Below, one piece after another: positions 46,703 through 57,755 of a DNA stretch of 64,000 nucleotides (its first letter is position 1; every line of letters starts with the position of its first letter). A program made the position numbers and the translations under genes. Below the pieces are notes generated by a model. The model had not been told where the DNA came from and searched no databases. It saw only the letters and a list, made by a program, of their open reading frames with translations. Source of the DNA: Gamsiella multidivaricata (Eukaryota; Mortierellomycota; Mortierellomycetes; Mortierellales; Mortierellaceae); assembly GCF_025024155.1 (NCBI RefSeq), contig NW_026251801.1, forward strand, positions 62,001 to 126,000. The letters run 5' to 3'.

Positions 46703-49217
46703 ATGAAGAACACCGCGCCCCTCAAAGTCCTTATCGTCGGCGCAGATGTTTCCACGCTCACATTGGCCTTACTGTTGGAGCAGGCGGGTGTCGACTACTT
46801 GCTGCTAGAGAACAGCGACTCCATCCCAGTCGTCGCTGGCGGCATGACCCTTCACCCGACCGTCCTCCCTCTCCTGGAACAACTCTCGCTCAGAGACGAT
46901 CTGTTCTTCTTTTCCCAACCCATGGAACAAGTCCTCATTCTTAATTCCGACATGGACGATATTAGTACTTATGACTGGAGCGACAGACAAGCACGGTAAG
47001 GATGGACGTGCCATACTATTTTTTTTTTTTTCCTTCGCACGGGCTGAGAGGGGTAGGAAATCAAATGAGCTCACAATTCACCACTATCACTTTGCCACTA
47101 TTTTTCAGGTACGGTACTTGGAGCCGTTTTATCACTCGTCCTGAATACTGTACCATGGTCCTCGAAAAGCTACCAGAATCCAAAATCCTATTCAACAAAA
47201 TCGTCACCTCTGTCTCGACTATTGAAAACGATGATGAGACAGGTGCTAACGATGACCATGACAGGGACAGCATTGAGGGTCGACAGGATAGTATTCTGGA
47301 CACGGACATCAAGGACGAACAGGGCGAAGCACGCGGCGTGACGGTCGAATGCGCAGACGGGTCTATCTACACAGCCCATCTTCTTGTTGGGGACATCAAC
47401 AGCGAAGTAGAACGAAAGCTCCTCTATAGCTCTGGTCGCGAAAGTCTTCAGCGTGAGGGCGAGGATAGGCCAGGGATGGACAGGAGGGATACGCCAGTAC
47501 GCGAGATACAATATCATGTGTCAGGGATCACGGAGGAGCTTGACCCACAGCGCATACCGTTACTCAAGGAGGACACAACACAGCTGCGGCTCGTGCTAGA
47601 CGGAAAGAGTCCACTCTCGGTATGTTTTCTCCGTGCACAGGCGTTTGTGCATGGGAGAGTGGGAGAGGGGGGAATATTCTTTAATTGTGGCGCAATCTAC
47701 TAAATCCTCCGATTCTTTTTTTTTTTCGATTCCTGCATGCATGTTAGTGGTGGGCTGCGACATTGGTCGACAAGCGGATAGCATGGCAGGTCACGAAGCG
47801 GGTCATGCTGTCTGAAAAATCGTCCCGTCCAGCTGATCTAGGGTCCTTTCCCCATGAACAGGCTGCAGCCGCTGCAGTGGTAAACCAAATCTCCCAGAAC
47901 ATGATGTGTCCTCTGGGAGGGACCATGGCACAGCTGCTTAGCTGGACTCCTCAGTCTCAGATTTCATGCAGGCGCTGGGATGATAGACATGGATCGGTCG
48001 ATTCCAACTCTTCACGAGTACTCTTGTTGGGTGAAGGTACGACGACTCGAAGGAGGTTTTCTTTTTTGCATATATGCAGAGAAATAAAATGCAATCTAAC
48101 TAATCTAATTATCTTCCATTGGTCTTGTATTCACGACTACCTAGCATGTCGCAAGGTAAATAGTTTCTCCCAGGCGCGTGTTTGCATTGTAGATATTTCC
48201 GCTATGCCTCAATATGATACTCATTGCAAATGTTTGGTTTTTCGCTTAGATGGTGCCGGTTCTGGGTGAGCCAGCTGAGGAGACGATACTCGATGCACTG
48301 GCACTGAGCGAGGTCCTCGTTGCTCTACCGTCGACAAGCATAAGCGACATACAGGAGGCCTTTAGCCGCTATCACAAAGAGCGTAGAGCGAGGAGGCAGT
48401 CTGCGATCGACGAATCGCGGGAGTTGGATCTGACATTGAACGCAAAGGTAAAGGAAACTAGGCAACAGTTATGTCTTGGTGCCATTCCATGGGTTCAGGT
48501 TGCCTAAACATTTTTGCATGACTTACTTTTTCTGTTCTGCTGTCCACAACAGGGGTCGTTCAGGAAGCTGTACCGCTCAATGATGCTGAACTACACACCA
48601 AAGTACATTCAGGACAGGAGGAGCGACGAGAAATATGCATACCGTCCTCAGGCCAATTTCCTGGAACGTGTGCCTGATTATGGTCGAGTTCAACCCAATG
48701 TGAGTTCATATTCTAGGCGATATAGTAATGGGGAGAGAGAGAAATGAGAGATCCAATTGTGCCTGTTTGTCGGCACGTTTGTATAATAAAAAATGCGTAA
48801 TAGATTATTCTTCTTTCCCAAATTATGCTTGCAATGCTGCTGTGTATGCCCCTTCCTCCCCCCCAAAAAAAAAAGAAATAAGGGGCGAGTTCACCGACAA
48901 TGAGATCGCAATGAACTCTTTTTTTTATTCCCGAGCAAAAAAAAAACAATTTCCCGCATGAAGATCAAATTATTATTGCTTGCTAGTCACGCTCGTGCTA
49001 TTGAGGCTATCGATCATGTAATGCCCAGGCCTTTGGTGAAGTCCTTCTCCCCTTGCAGTCATATAGTTCTCGATCAAAAGAACAGTCGTCAGCAAAGGAC
49101 GCGTCCTTCTCTTGGGCCCCACCGCCTTCAAGCGGCCGATATCCTTGTTCAGGACGTTCACCGCCATCTCCATGGCCTCAGGTTTCCTCTACGTCCCCGA
49201 CGATCCGTCTTGAGTAG
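46703..49217 (+). CDS. FAD-dependent monooxygenase-fold protein with degenerate cofactor motifs
   Basis: Group A flavoprotein monooxygenase (FAD_binding_3-like) by overall sequence. Exons 46703-46995, 47109-47619, 47748-48036, 48145-48155 (11 nt), 48250-48447, 48553-48699 and 49059-49217 give 535 aa; the last exon is the least certain, since exon 6 can read on to a stop near 48746. The fold is recognisable: VLIVGADVSTLTLALLLEQAG at the N-terminus (only the first 20 residues listed matter), YGTWSRFITRPEYCTMVLEKL, WWAATLVDKRIAWQV and MVPVLGEPAEETILDALALS. But the GxGxxG is GADVST (residues 13-18), the DG motif reads GDINSE (about 192) and the GD motif reads GEACRK (363-368). No frameshift or stop is seen. 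Probably an intact but non-flavin-binding paralogue, or one with altered cofactor use. Confidence 0.8.
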
Positions 49218-49585
49218 TTCATGTGTCTCTGTGGGAGGCTCGAGATTTGGTGTTAGGAGACAGGCTGGGTAGAGGGTCCCGGCCTCGATAAAGATGATTG
49301 GGTGGGGTGATGAGGATGGAAGCGGCTGGGGTCAATTGGACGCGCACGCCTATACATGGTCGTTGGGGGTAATGGTTTCTCCTTGGACACCTTAAGCGCG
49401 TCTCTCTTTTCTGGGTTCTAGATGGGCACGTAGTCAAAACGCTGCAAATTGCGTGAAAAAAAAAAAAAAAAAAAAAAAAAGTGTTGCAGGGTCGCCTCCG
49501 TACAAACACCATGAAGGAAATGGAATAAGGATATGTACTATATGTTGTTCATATTCAAAGATGTATTTTAAGCGCATTCCTCTGT
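49218..49585. other. Convergent intergenic region
   Basis: Between the 3' ends of the FAD protein and the dehydrogenase-like gene. A run of 25 A residues spans about 49456-49480. No gene seen. Confidence 0.6.
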
Positions 49586-50512
49586 CTACTGTCGAGTCCC
49601 CGAAGGAGTGGTCTCTCTCAGAACATCGATCAGGCTACTCCAGTCCTGATCTCCCTTTCCCTCCTCCTTCAAGATCGTCAAATGCTTATGTGCCAAATCC
49701 GCGGTCGGCAAGGTCGCGCCGTTGTCTGCTGCCAATTGACGCATATGTCCCACATCCTTCAACCCCAAAGTCACTGGAAAGCCACCTTCCTTGGTCGTCG
49801 ACCGCTCCGCCATCTTTTTGCTGTACCCGATCCAAGACGGTGTCGGGAAGAAGGTCTCAATGAACTGCAGCACTGCCTCCGGGTGCACATCCGGAACCTT
49901 CTCTGCCAAATTCAATCCCTCCGCTAACAATTCGACGGTTCCGATGACGAAGAAATTGCCAATGAGCTTGAACGAGCTAGCGGCCGCGACATTCGTAGTC
50001 TTAAGGTCGATAATGCTCTTGGACATTGATGCAAAGTATGGGTTCAGCTTCTGGATCGCATCTGGATTACCGCTCGTGATCCACACCAACTGTGCAGCAT
50101 GGGCGGCAGGTGGACGACCAAAGACTGGACACTGCAGATAAACATGCTGAGGGTGCGCTGCCAGTTGCTCCGCATTCTTCGTTGCCACACTCGGGTGGAT
50201 GGTCGAGACCTCGACAAAGGTCAACGGCTCTTGGCTCTTGCTGGCGAGGGCAAACAGTTGAGAGTAAACACTCTCGACGGCGGCATCGTTAGAGAGCGAG
50301 GTGAAGATGACGTTGCTCTTGGAGACGAGGTCCTCGATGGAGGAGGCGACCTGGGCACCTAGTGCTTGGACGGACTCGGTCTTGCCGGGGGAGCGGTTCC
50401 AGACCGTGAGATGTGATGAGTGTGAGGCGAGGTGCTTCTGAAGGTTCGTGGCCATGCCGAGGCCCATCTCGCCGAGCCCGATCCAGCCGATTCTGATATC
50501 CTGGTGCGCCAT
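49586..50512 (-). CDS. 3-hydroxyisobutyrate dehydrogenase-like (NAD-binding beta-hydroxyacid dehydrogenase)
   Basis: Single exon, 308 aa. The Rossmann motif IGWIGLGEMGLGMATNL starts at residue 8, VWNRSPGK follows the second strand, FVEVSTIHPS is the usual substrate-loop position, and SFKLIGNFFVIG carries the catalytic Lys and Asn. C-terminal helices include the family-typical GFPVTLGLKDVGHMRQLA. The normal family DAPVSGG is CPVFGRP here, so substrate may differ; family members act on 3-hydroxyisobutyrate, tartronate semialdehyde or glyoxylate. The frame continues upstream to an ATG at 50683, but that stretch has no family similarity and the Rossmann fold fits the start at 50512. Divergent from the GST gene. 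Confidence 0.9.
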   Translation of the reverse strand: MAHQDIRIGWIGLGEMGLGMATNLQKHLASHSSHLTVWNRSPGKTESVQALGAQVASSIEDLVSKSNVIFTSLSNDAAVESVYSQLFALASKSQEPLTFVEVSTIHPSVATKNAEQLAAHPQHVYLQCPVFGRPPAAHAAQLVWITSGNPDAIQKLNPYFASMSKSIIDLKTTNVAAASSFKLIGNFFVIGTVELLAEGLNLAEKVPDVHPEAVLQFIETFFPTPSWIGYSKKMAERSTTKEGGFPVTLGLKDVGHMRQLAADNGATLPTADLAHKHLTILKEEGKGDQDWSSLIDVLRETTPSGTRQ

Positions 50513-51408
50513 GATCCTGTGTTGATCGAGTCTTTGAATGAAGAATAGAGCTGCTTTGAGATTGCCCTTGGGTTGATCGTTGAGAACGTGTTGTACGAGC
50601 GAAGAGTTGTGAAGACGTGTGGGAAAAAAAAAGAAAAAGACAGCGCATCCGGAAACTTTTATATCATATCCTGCATCCTGCATAAGTTCATGTGTGGCGT
50701 TAACGGAAAGTGGCTTCAGGATTAGAAATTAGGGTGATTTGCCCTGTCTGTGGAGGAGCTGCAGAGGGATTCCGGTCCCCGATTCGTCAGCGCGCTGCTC
50801 GTATTTGGTGTGCGAAACAAAACAAAAGAGCCGTAATACACGGGTAAATCGGACGACAAGGACGCGTCCGTAGGGAAACGGTCGGGAAGAGTGGATTCAT
50901 GAAAAAGTGCGCGAGAGTTTTATCCGCTGTTGGGAGGTTGATATCATCCAGCGCTTTCAATGCTACAGAGTGCTTTGCCACCCGCTTACTAACAACTGCT
51001 GGAGTAACGCCTGCCTTTCCAATCCAACAGAATCGGCAACCAAGACGATCAACTGGAATGAGCACACAGCCAGACACATCCACGCGTACACCGGCATCCA
51101 ATTGATTATCGTACACTGCCCCTGGCAGAATGTTGATGGTCGTTTACGTAAATGAGCGATCCAAAGAGCCGAGACCCTTCAAGAAAGCGGCGCGTGGGAC
51201 CTTTAACTTTGTATATTCCAAATGCAGGGAACATTTCAGTTGACGGCCATGCGCATGAACAATACTTACCACCTTTGAACACCACATCAAATAAGAAAGC
51301 GCCAGGGTTTCCCTTCTTCCTTTTCCAATTACTAATCCAGCAAAAACTTTCATTCTTCGCTACTCGCTCTTGTCCCCCCCAAAGTCAAACCATTTGTGTA
51401 TCTCAACC
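50513..51408. promoter_or_regulatory. Divergent dehydrogenase / GST promoter region
   Basis: 896 bp between two divergent starts. Two ACGCGT sites (about 50860 and 51083) and a C run near 51374 just before the GST start. No further site assigned. Confidence 0.45.
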
Positions 51409-52288
51409 ATGAAGACCTTCAACCTGGACTCCGAAACCAACTCCAAGATCGTTGCCTCCAAAGACCTCAAGTACACGCTCGCGTACTTTGGCATACACTT
51501 TGCCGGCGCAAGCGCCCGCGGGATCCTTGCCTATGCCGGCGCCGACTGGACACCTGTCTACCCGAACTGGGGTTCCGAGAAATCGGCCCAGCCCTTCGAG
51601 GTCATTCCCGTACTGACGATCATAGACCTCAAGAATGACGGGCATGAGCTGGTCCTGGCCGAGAATGTCGCGATCGACATCTTTTTGGCGAAGCAGTTTG
51701 GACTCCATGGAAGCAATGCCTGGGAGGAGGCGTTGATCAATGCATTTTATTCAAACTCGAACACGATGTTCTTTCAGGAGATCATGAACAATTTCTTTTG
51801 GGAGTCCTCTGGGAAGGATGAGGAGGAAAAGGCAAAGTATTTGGAGACGTTCTTGAACGATGCATTGACCACCTGGGGGAGGATTCATGAGGCGCATTTG
51901 GAGAACAATCATGGGAATGGACATTATGTTGGCAACCGAGTAAGTTTCTTAGTCCAAGTTTCGATCCTTTTGACTGTGTCTTTACGCTTCCCATACCCAT
52001 GACCCCTCTAACGCCGCTCCTTCTTTTTAATTTTTTTGATAGACGACTCTGGCGGACATCAGGACCACGACGATGCTGGACGCGCTCGAAAAGATCATCG
52101 GCAAGGACCGCGTCGCGACCATCATCAACGAGACCAAGACCCCAAATGTCATCAAGGTCCGCGAGAATGTCGAAGCCAAGCCCAGCTACCAGACCTGGAT
52201 TACCTCGGAAGAGTACCAGAAGCTCGATGTCAAGTCCACCGCCCTCGTCAAGGAGCATCATCCCGAGTTGGTCGATTCCAAACCCTGA
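51409..52288 (+). CDS. Glutathione S-transferase (sigma/alpha-like cytosolic type)
   Basis: Two exons, 51409-51939 and 52043-52288, give 258 aa. N-terminal thioredoxin-like GSH domain: YTLAYFGIHFAGASARGILAYAGADW matches the family pattern of a catalytic Tyr followed by an Ala-Arg helix (only the YTLAYF and SARGILAYAG parts are diagnostic), then PFEVIPVLTI with the cis-Pro and LVLAENVAIDIFLAKQ with the usual Glu/Ser-type GSH contact. The C-terminal helical domain follows, with NRTTLADI around the splice junction. Likely detoxification or peroxide handling in the cytosol. Convergent with the first thioredoxin gene (177 bp apart). Confidence 0.9.
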
Positions 52289-52465
52289 AGCCCTCTCTCC
52301 TTCGATTCACATCGACCTGCAATTTGATTAAGCACAGAATAAACAGGGAAAAGACTAAATCTTTTAGTTGTTCTTTCATTTCCTTCATGTTCTTTCGATA
52401 CGCTACTTGGGGGGAGAGGGGAGGGAAGGACTTGTTTATAGACTGGACAAAAGAGATAGATGGTT

Positions 52466-53026
52466 TTACGAGCTTGCGCCGGCAAGGTCCTTAATCTGCT
52501 GCAGAAGCGCCGTGTTATCAGCTCCGACGAGCTCGTCTACTTTTTGTCTGTTATGGAAGAAATGGATCGTTGGCATTGCTCGAAGTCCTGCCTCCTCACT
52601 CACGTCCTACAATGCGAATAAACTGTCGCATTAGCCTGTATTGATTATGATAGATTCTTTACTGCTGCATGAAGGGTTAGGGAGGTGGAGGGGGAGGAGG
52701 GAGGGGGGGAGGGAAGGAAGGAAGACTTACAGGGAGGTCATCAATATCGACCTTGATGAATGTGATACCTGCATAGTCCTCGTCGTACTGGGCCAATTTG
52801 GGCGCGATAGCTTTGCAGTGGCTATTATCCAGACGAAAGGTTCGATTAACACCGCTGGTAGGATTAGAAGGGAGGGGGAGGGGATTATTGAACTGCTGGT
52901 TTCAGGAGAAAAATTTTTCTTATACCTGCACCAAACAGCAGACCATTGGACGACCACCTTTTCTTGCGAGGACAGGATTTCGTCGTACTCTTCTCTAGAC
53001 GTAACCACCTTGATCGCCTTGACCAT
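52466..53026 (-). CDS. Thioredoxin with atypical WCSHC active site
   Basis: Exons 53026-52926, 52821-52731 and 52606-52466 give 110 aa, normal thioredoxin length. The fold is complete: VVVQWSAVWCSHCKAIAPKL, ITFIKVDIDDLP, then GLRAMPTIHFF with the cis-Pro, and VDELVGADNTALLQQI near the end. The redox motif is Cys33-Ser-His-Cys36 rather than CGPC, and both cysteines remain. The CxxH-type second position is seen in some protein disulfide isomerases (CGHC), so its redox potential may be higher than a classic thioredoxin. The two middle residues sit at a splice junction (Cys33 and two bases of Ser34 in exon 1), and the reading agrees in phase. Next to another thioredoxin gene on the same strand. 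Confidence 0.9.
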
Positions 53027-53609
53027 TTTTTTTCTTCTTCTGAGAAATCCGATAATAAGTAGGAAAGGAGTGTTCGGTGCTCGCGAGTTGGAAGAAGCCG
53101 GATCTTGTGATAAACAACGCGGAGGAAGAATAAAAAGACAAAGGTGGGAGAAAAAAAAGAATTATGGACGCGCTCTTTTTTTCTTTCTTTTATAGACAAG
53201 TCTGGTCTGCGCAGCGCTCTATTGTCTTCAAGAGATGGTAGATCGATTGCGCGTGGAGATCTTTTACAAACAACAAGGGACGCGCCGGTGGGGGAGGGGA
53301 TTATCGATCGCGAGCGCGGATGGTTAGGATATGGCGAAGCAGGGCCCCCCTCCCCCCACCTCTTCGCTGTCGTCATTTGGCCCTATGAATTGTGCAATCG
53401 TCACTATCCAATCAGGGAACAGACTGGTTCTTGGAGAACTCTGAAGTGCTAAAAACAAAAAACTTTTCTTTTTGACAGGTTGTTTTTATTTACAAGAAAA
53501 AAACACGTTGTTGAAAACAAAGGTGGTTCAAAGCCAGAAGATATTTTATCCTGGGAAACGACAACGACTAGGCTGAACACAAAATTTGGAAAGGGAGAGG
53601 CCAGGGCAT
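53027..53609. other. Spacer between the two thioredoxin genes
   Basis: 5' flank of the first thioredoxin and 3' flank of the second, both minus strand. T-rich at 53170-53195 and C-rich at 53345-53360. No gene seen. Confidence 0.55.
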
Positions 53610-54621
53610 TTAAGCATCGGCGAGCTGCTGGATCAAGTCCAGCAGAGCCTTTTGGTTGGCGCCCAAGACCTCGCCGATCTTGACTCCGTCCTTGTAGGTC
53701 TGGAAAGTGGGCATGGCTCGGACACCAGCGCTGGCGCTGATGTCCCCAAGGTTGTCAACATTAACCTTGACGAAGTTGATGTCGGGGAACTTTGTGGATT
53801 GAGCCTCGAAAACGGGGCCAATGACCTTGCAGGGTCTAATACGGATAAAGGGTTGAGTGAGAGAAAAAAACAATGCTTGTTAGTCACTTGAATATTACCC
53901 CTTGTACAAGCGGTTAAAACCGACAAAGGGTAAAGCAAAATAGAACGAGGCAGAGACGGAACAGTATTCTAACGCGCATGAATGTTTGTATGCAGTTATT
54001 TGTTTTTCTTTGTGTCTTTAATTCTGCGCAGAGTACAAAGCGCTCCTCGGCTTGCACCCTTTTTTTCCATGAAGAACAGTATCCTGATCAACACCAGCAG
54101 TTGAACGTGGAGAATGGGTATATGTGCACCACTGTTGATGTGCTCCAAGTCGGGGTTATGTATGTCCTGTGTCGTGCTTCCAATTCATTCTTTGACGTTC
54201 TTCTTGCTCTTTGGCTTCCATCCGGGACGGAAGCCAAACCCAAAATGATCCAGAACCAGATTTCTTGTCCCACGCTCAAGAGAGAGAAAAGAAAAAATAT
54301 TCAGAGATGTCGTGTTGGTTGGCCATCCTGTTCGGTCAGCTTGTTGCCCTGCACCGAATCCATGAAGCAAAGGTAGAGAATAAAGAACAAAAGGAAGAAC
54401 AACCTGGGTGAAGACAATATATATATATATATATTGTAGGTTACTCATCACTGCGCAGTTGCAGCAATAAAAAAATAAAATAAAACTGATCAGCCAAAGC
54501 AGCCATGAAACGAAGCAGTAAGAGATACATACCCGCACCACTGAGCGTGGTAGTCGACAATGACCTTGCCAGAGGAAATAAGCCCGTTGAATGTTTCGGC
54601 GGTGTCGATTTCTTTGACCAT
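53610..54621 (-). CDS. TRX: Thioredoxin (canonical WCGPC)
   Basis: Exons 54621-54533 and 53835-53610 give 104 aa. Small cytosolic disulfide reductase, recycled by thioredoxin reductase. Sequence: MVKEIDTAETFNGLI start, [20 protein letters not shown] with Cys29-Gly-Pro-Cys32, INFVKVNVDNLGDI, GVRAMPTFQTY with the cis-Pro, and a LLDLIQQL helix at the end. The intron (697 bp) splits the active site between Gly30 codon bases, the same position (after the first Cys) as in the neighbouring atypical thioredoxin, which supports a shared origin of the pair. Confidence 0.96.
54416..54434. repeat. (AT)n dinucleotide repeat
   Basis: About nine AT units inside the single intron of the canonical thioredoxin gene. 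Confidence 0.85.
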
Positions 54622-55426
54622 GGTGAATAAGATTAATAGGGTGGTTGTTGGTGGTTTGTTGGTTGGTTGGGGGGAGGGGAGAAAATCGGGCTGGATTGTG
54701 CGATGCGAAAAAAAAATAAAAAAGAAAGAGAGCAGCAAATTTGCCCTAATCCGCTGCCTTTATACTTGAGCGAGCCCCAATGACGCATTGTTTAATAATC
54801 TATGGCAACATCACCCTCAAAAAACAAGCAATCGAGGTCGTCCCCGCTCGAACTTGCCGGACGAATATCTGTTTGCTGACCGATCACTCGGTCCTCGCTC
54901 CTTACCGAGCATTTTCGGTTGCGTGTGCGTCTGTTTGCTGGACGCACTGCTGTGCATATCTAGTCAATGGTCTGCTCCGGCAATTAATCGATCCTGGTGC
55001 AAGCATGTCAGCAATGGGTCGAATGCAGTGCATGTTTTTAAGCACTGATTCCCACACAAAGACCGACCTATGTTTAGAGTCGATATCGGCGTAGCAACAG
55101 GCGAGCCCCTTGCCTTGTGCTGTGTGCGCATTGACCAGTGGTGCCTAGTTTTATGTATTGCGCAGCAGTGCTTCTTGTGCTGTACCTGGAAATCACATCT
55201 CGTAAAGGACATCCCCGATCATATTTCCTGCCAAAGACCAAGGCCATCGAAGATGCTGATAAAGAGGATTGGTTGATAATGCTTTTCAACTAAGCAATAC
55301 ACCAATATTCCTGCCATCAATCACAAGAAGAGCTCAAGTACTCGTTTTCCTTTTTAATAATATTCATGGACTTTGGACAATGTTCTAATATGTCGTACAA
55401 AGTCCACCTCGAGACGCTGTGAAGTC
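54622..55426. other. Intergenic region
   Basis: 5' flank of the canonical thioredoxin and 3' flank of the Vps5-like gene. GGTTGG/T-rich near 54640-54670, complementary to a CCAACC repeat in the promoter orientation. No gene seen. Confidence 0.5.
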
Positions 55427-57755
55427 CTAGCTGCTCCACTCATTTGCCGAAAGAATATCATTCGACCGACTTGTTGGAATGCCTCCCGTGTGCCCACCAA
55501 AAGAGTCATCCGCGCTAGGCCGAGTGTTCGCATCCTCTGAGGCTGTCACAGATGTGTGGCCCTGTGCTTGAGATGGCGTTGACGCTGCTTGTTGCTGTTG
55601 TTGTTGTGCTTGACTCTGCTCCTCCCCAGCCCCGTTCAATGCCTTGAAATAGTTTTCCCACAACCCTACAATCTCGCGCTGATGCTTGACCATGCTTGCC
55701 AAGAATGCCTCCACGCTCTGCTTAAAATCCTCGACCTTTTCCCGGTCGAAGCGATCAAACTCTTGCCGGATCAGACTCGAGATCTCCTCGAAATCCTTCT
55801 TTGTCGAGTCCACACGTTGCTCTGCTTCCGTGATCTCCTGCTGCAGTTGCTGAAGGCGCTCCGGCTTGGTCTTGCGACTCGGCTGGCTCATCTTATCAAA
55901 GTTTGCCTTCTTCTTCGAGAGATCGTTCTGCGCCTGCACCATGTTTTGGTTGAACTTTGCACGAGCCATAAACGCAATTTTAATCGATCCAATCGTCCGA
56001 ATGTACTCGTCCGCAGTGTGCTCCAATGTCAAAACGTCCATGTGGGCCTGTTTATCGTGCAGTTCCTTGATTCGGATCTTGAGATTGCCGAGGACAAGCA
56101 ATGAGTTGGCCAGGGGTTTGTTCAGTTCTGCGCCGGCCAAAGAGACAATGCTTTCGCCAAACTCTGCAGAAGCAACGCCCAGATCCTTGCGCTGCTTAAT
56201 GATCGCTTCAATTGCTTTCAGGAGTGATTTGAGCTGGCTATCGAGGACGTCCAATTGGTTTCGACGGGACTCAAACCACTAAAAGAACATGGAGTCAATA
56301 AGAAGACAAAGATTTAGTTCGTTTGATCGACATGACCGACATGTTGAACACAATCGTCTTCGTCCTATCAGCGCACCTCATCTGTCTCGTGTACTTTAGT
56401 AAATGTCGTTGCGCTCGAAAGTGTCTCGCCAAATTTTGTCATAAAGCCCTTTGAGCTGTCTTGCCGCTTCTCCTTGATCTAACAGCCAGTACCATCGCAT
56501 TCATTTCAGTATTTCCGCGCAAACGTTTCATTTCATCATTCCACTGAAGAAACCACTGCATCATGAGAAGCGGATCCGATTTGTACCTCCGCAACAAGGC
56601 TGTCGCTCTCCAAGAATAACTTCAGGTCTGGGTCTCCGTATAGCATAGGATGGGCCGTCATCTTTCGTAGACATCTCTCCAATGCGATCCTACGACTCTC
56701 CACGAACTCGTCCTGAAATCGTCCTATCGCATGCTTCTCCGAGACTGGCGGCACAATTACACCAGGGTTGTGGGCTGTGAGTTGGTTATAGAGCCACAAA
56801 AAGTCCCTGTACCTCCTCTGTACCGTGAAGTCGTTCGACTTGAAGGCTGTCGAATTAGTCTAGCATTGACCAAAAAATAGATTAGATACCATGACGGTCG
56901 TTTGCGTCTACTATCTTCTTTTATCAGAATGTAATGGCCTCATAGTCTTTTTCTTTTTTACCCTGATATGAACTTTGTAAACGATGTGGGGATTGATTAC
57001 GTCCCCAACTTTTTGAGGCTCGCCAACCGTGATTTCAAACCAGGGCAGTACACCATTCTCAGGCAGTCTGAATGACATCTACACAATGAAGAGGTAAGAC
57101 AGTATTAATTTAAAAAAAAATACTCTCGATGGAACTGACCCATTAGACCGCCGCATAGCGAAGGATAGAGGTATCCACTTGCCTGAGATCCAAGAGACCG
57201 CGTCGATTCAGGACGGTACTGCCCAACACGTCCCTCGGGTCTGGCTGCAGCCTGTTCATCGCTGTCGTACCGGGGATTCGAGTCAACGCTGTCCCACCTC
57301 TGATGCCCGTTTCCTCCTCCTGTATGTAGCCGTCCACCATCCGAGTCGTGTTGGTCGTGTTGCTCCTCATATGGACTCTCTACCGTGATAGAATCCTCAT
57401 GACCAGCCATATTCAGGGCTGAAAAGGATGTCTGAAGCGTACTAGTACCATAAAACAACGACGGACTGCCCGTGTGGTGGTGGTCGTCATCATCATCATC
57501 GCCTTCATTGTCATCCATGCTACCGGTGGTTGGCTGTGGATAATACTCGTTGAAGTTGATGGACGGAGACGGTTTTGCAAGTGGAGAGATAACAGGCTCA
57601 AGCAAGTCGTCCGCAAAGGGATTGGATTCTGAGAACGGGTCGATGAATGTCGATGCGTCCAGGGTATCGTTGCCACTGCTTCCTGCGCCCGTCCTGGAGG
57701 CACTGCCAGAGTTGGTGGCCAGGAGGTCAGAAACTGAGTTAGTAGGAGACGCCAT
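55427..57755 (-). CDS. VPS5: Retromer sorting nexin SNX1/2-Vps5 type (PX-BAR)
   Basis: Membrane-tubulating subunit of the retromer for endosome-to-Golgi recycling. Exons 57755-57183, 57078-56962, 56859-56587, 56478-56377 and 56278-55427 give 638 aa; all junctions are phase 0. Order: disordered acidic Ser-rich N-terminus with SNPFADDLLEP (about residues 45-55), PX domain (WFEITVGEPQKVGD, RRYRDFLWLYNQL, PPVSEKHAIGRF, RRIALERCLRK), then a BAR domain starting KEKRQDSSKGFMTKFGETLS and ending VEAFLASMVKHQREIVGLW, then a Gln/Ser-rich tail. Intron 1 has a GCAAGT donor (GC-AG) preceded by CAG, fitting phase 0. Start chosen at 57755 because upstream in-frame sequence has no family character; an ATG further up is possible. 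Confidence 0.93.

Noticed and set aside
50513..50683. N-terminal extension of the dehydrogenase-like gene to an earlier ATG
   Set aside because: The extra 57 residues have no family similarity and include a Phe run from an A/T homopolymer; the Rossmann fold fits the later start.
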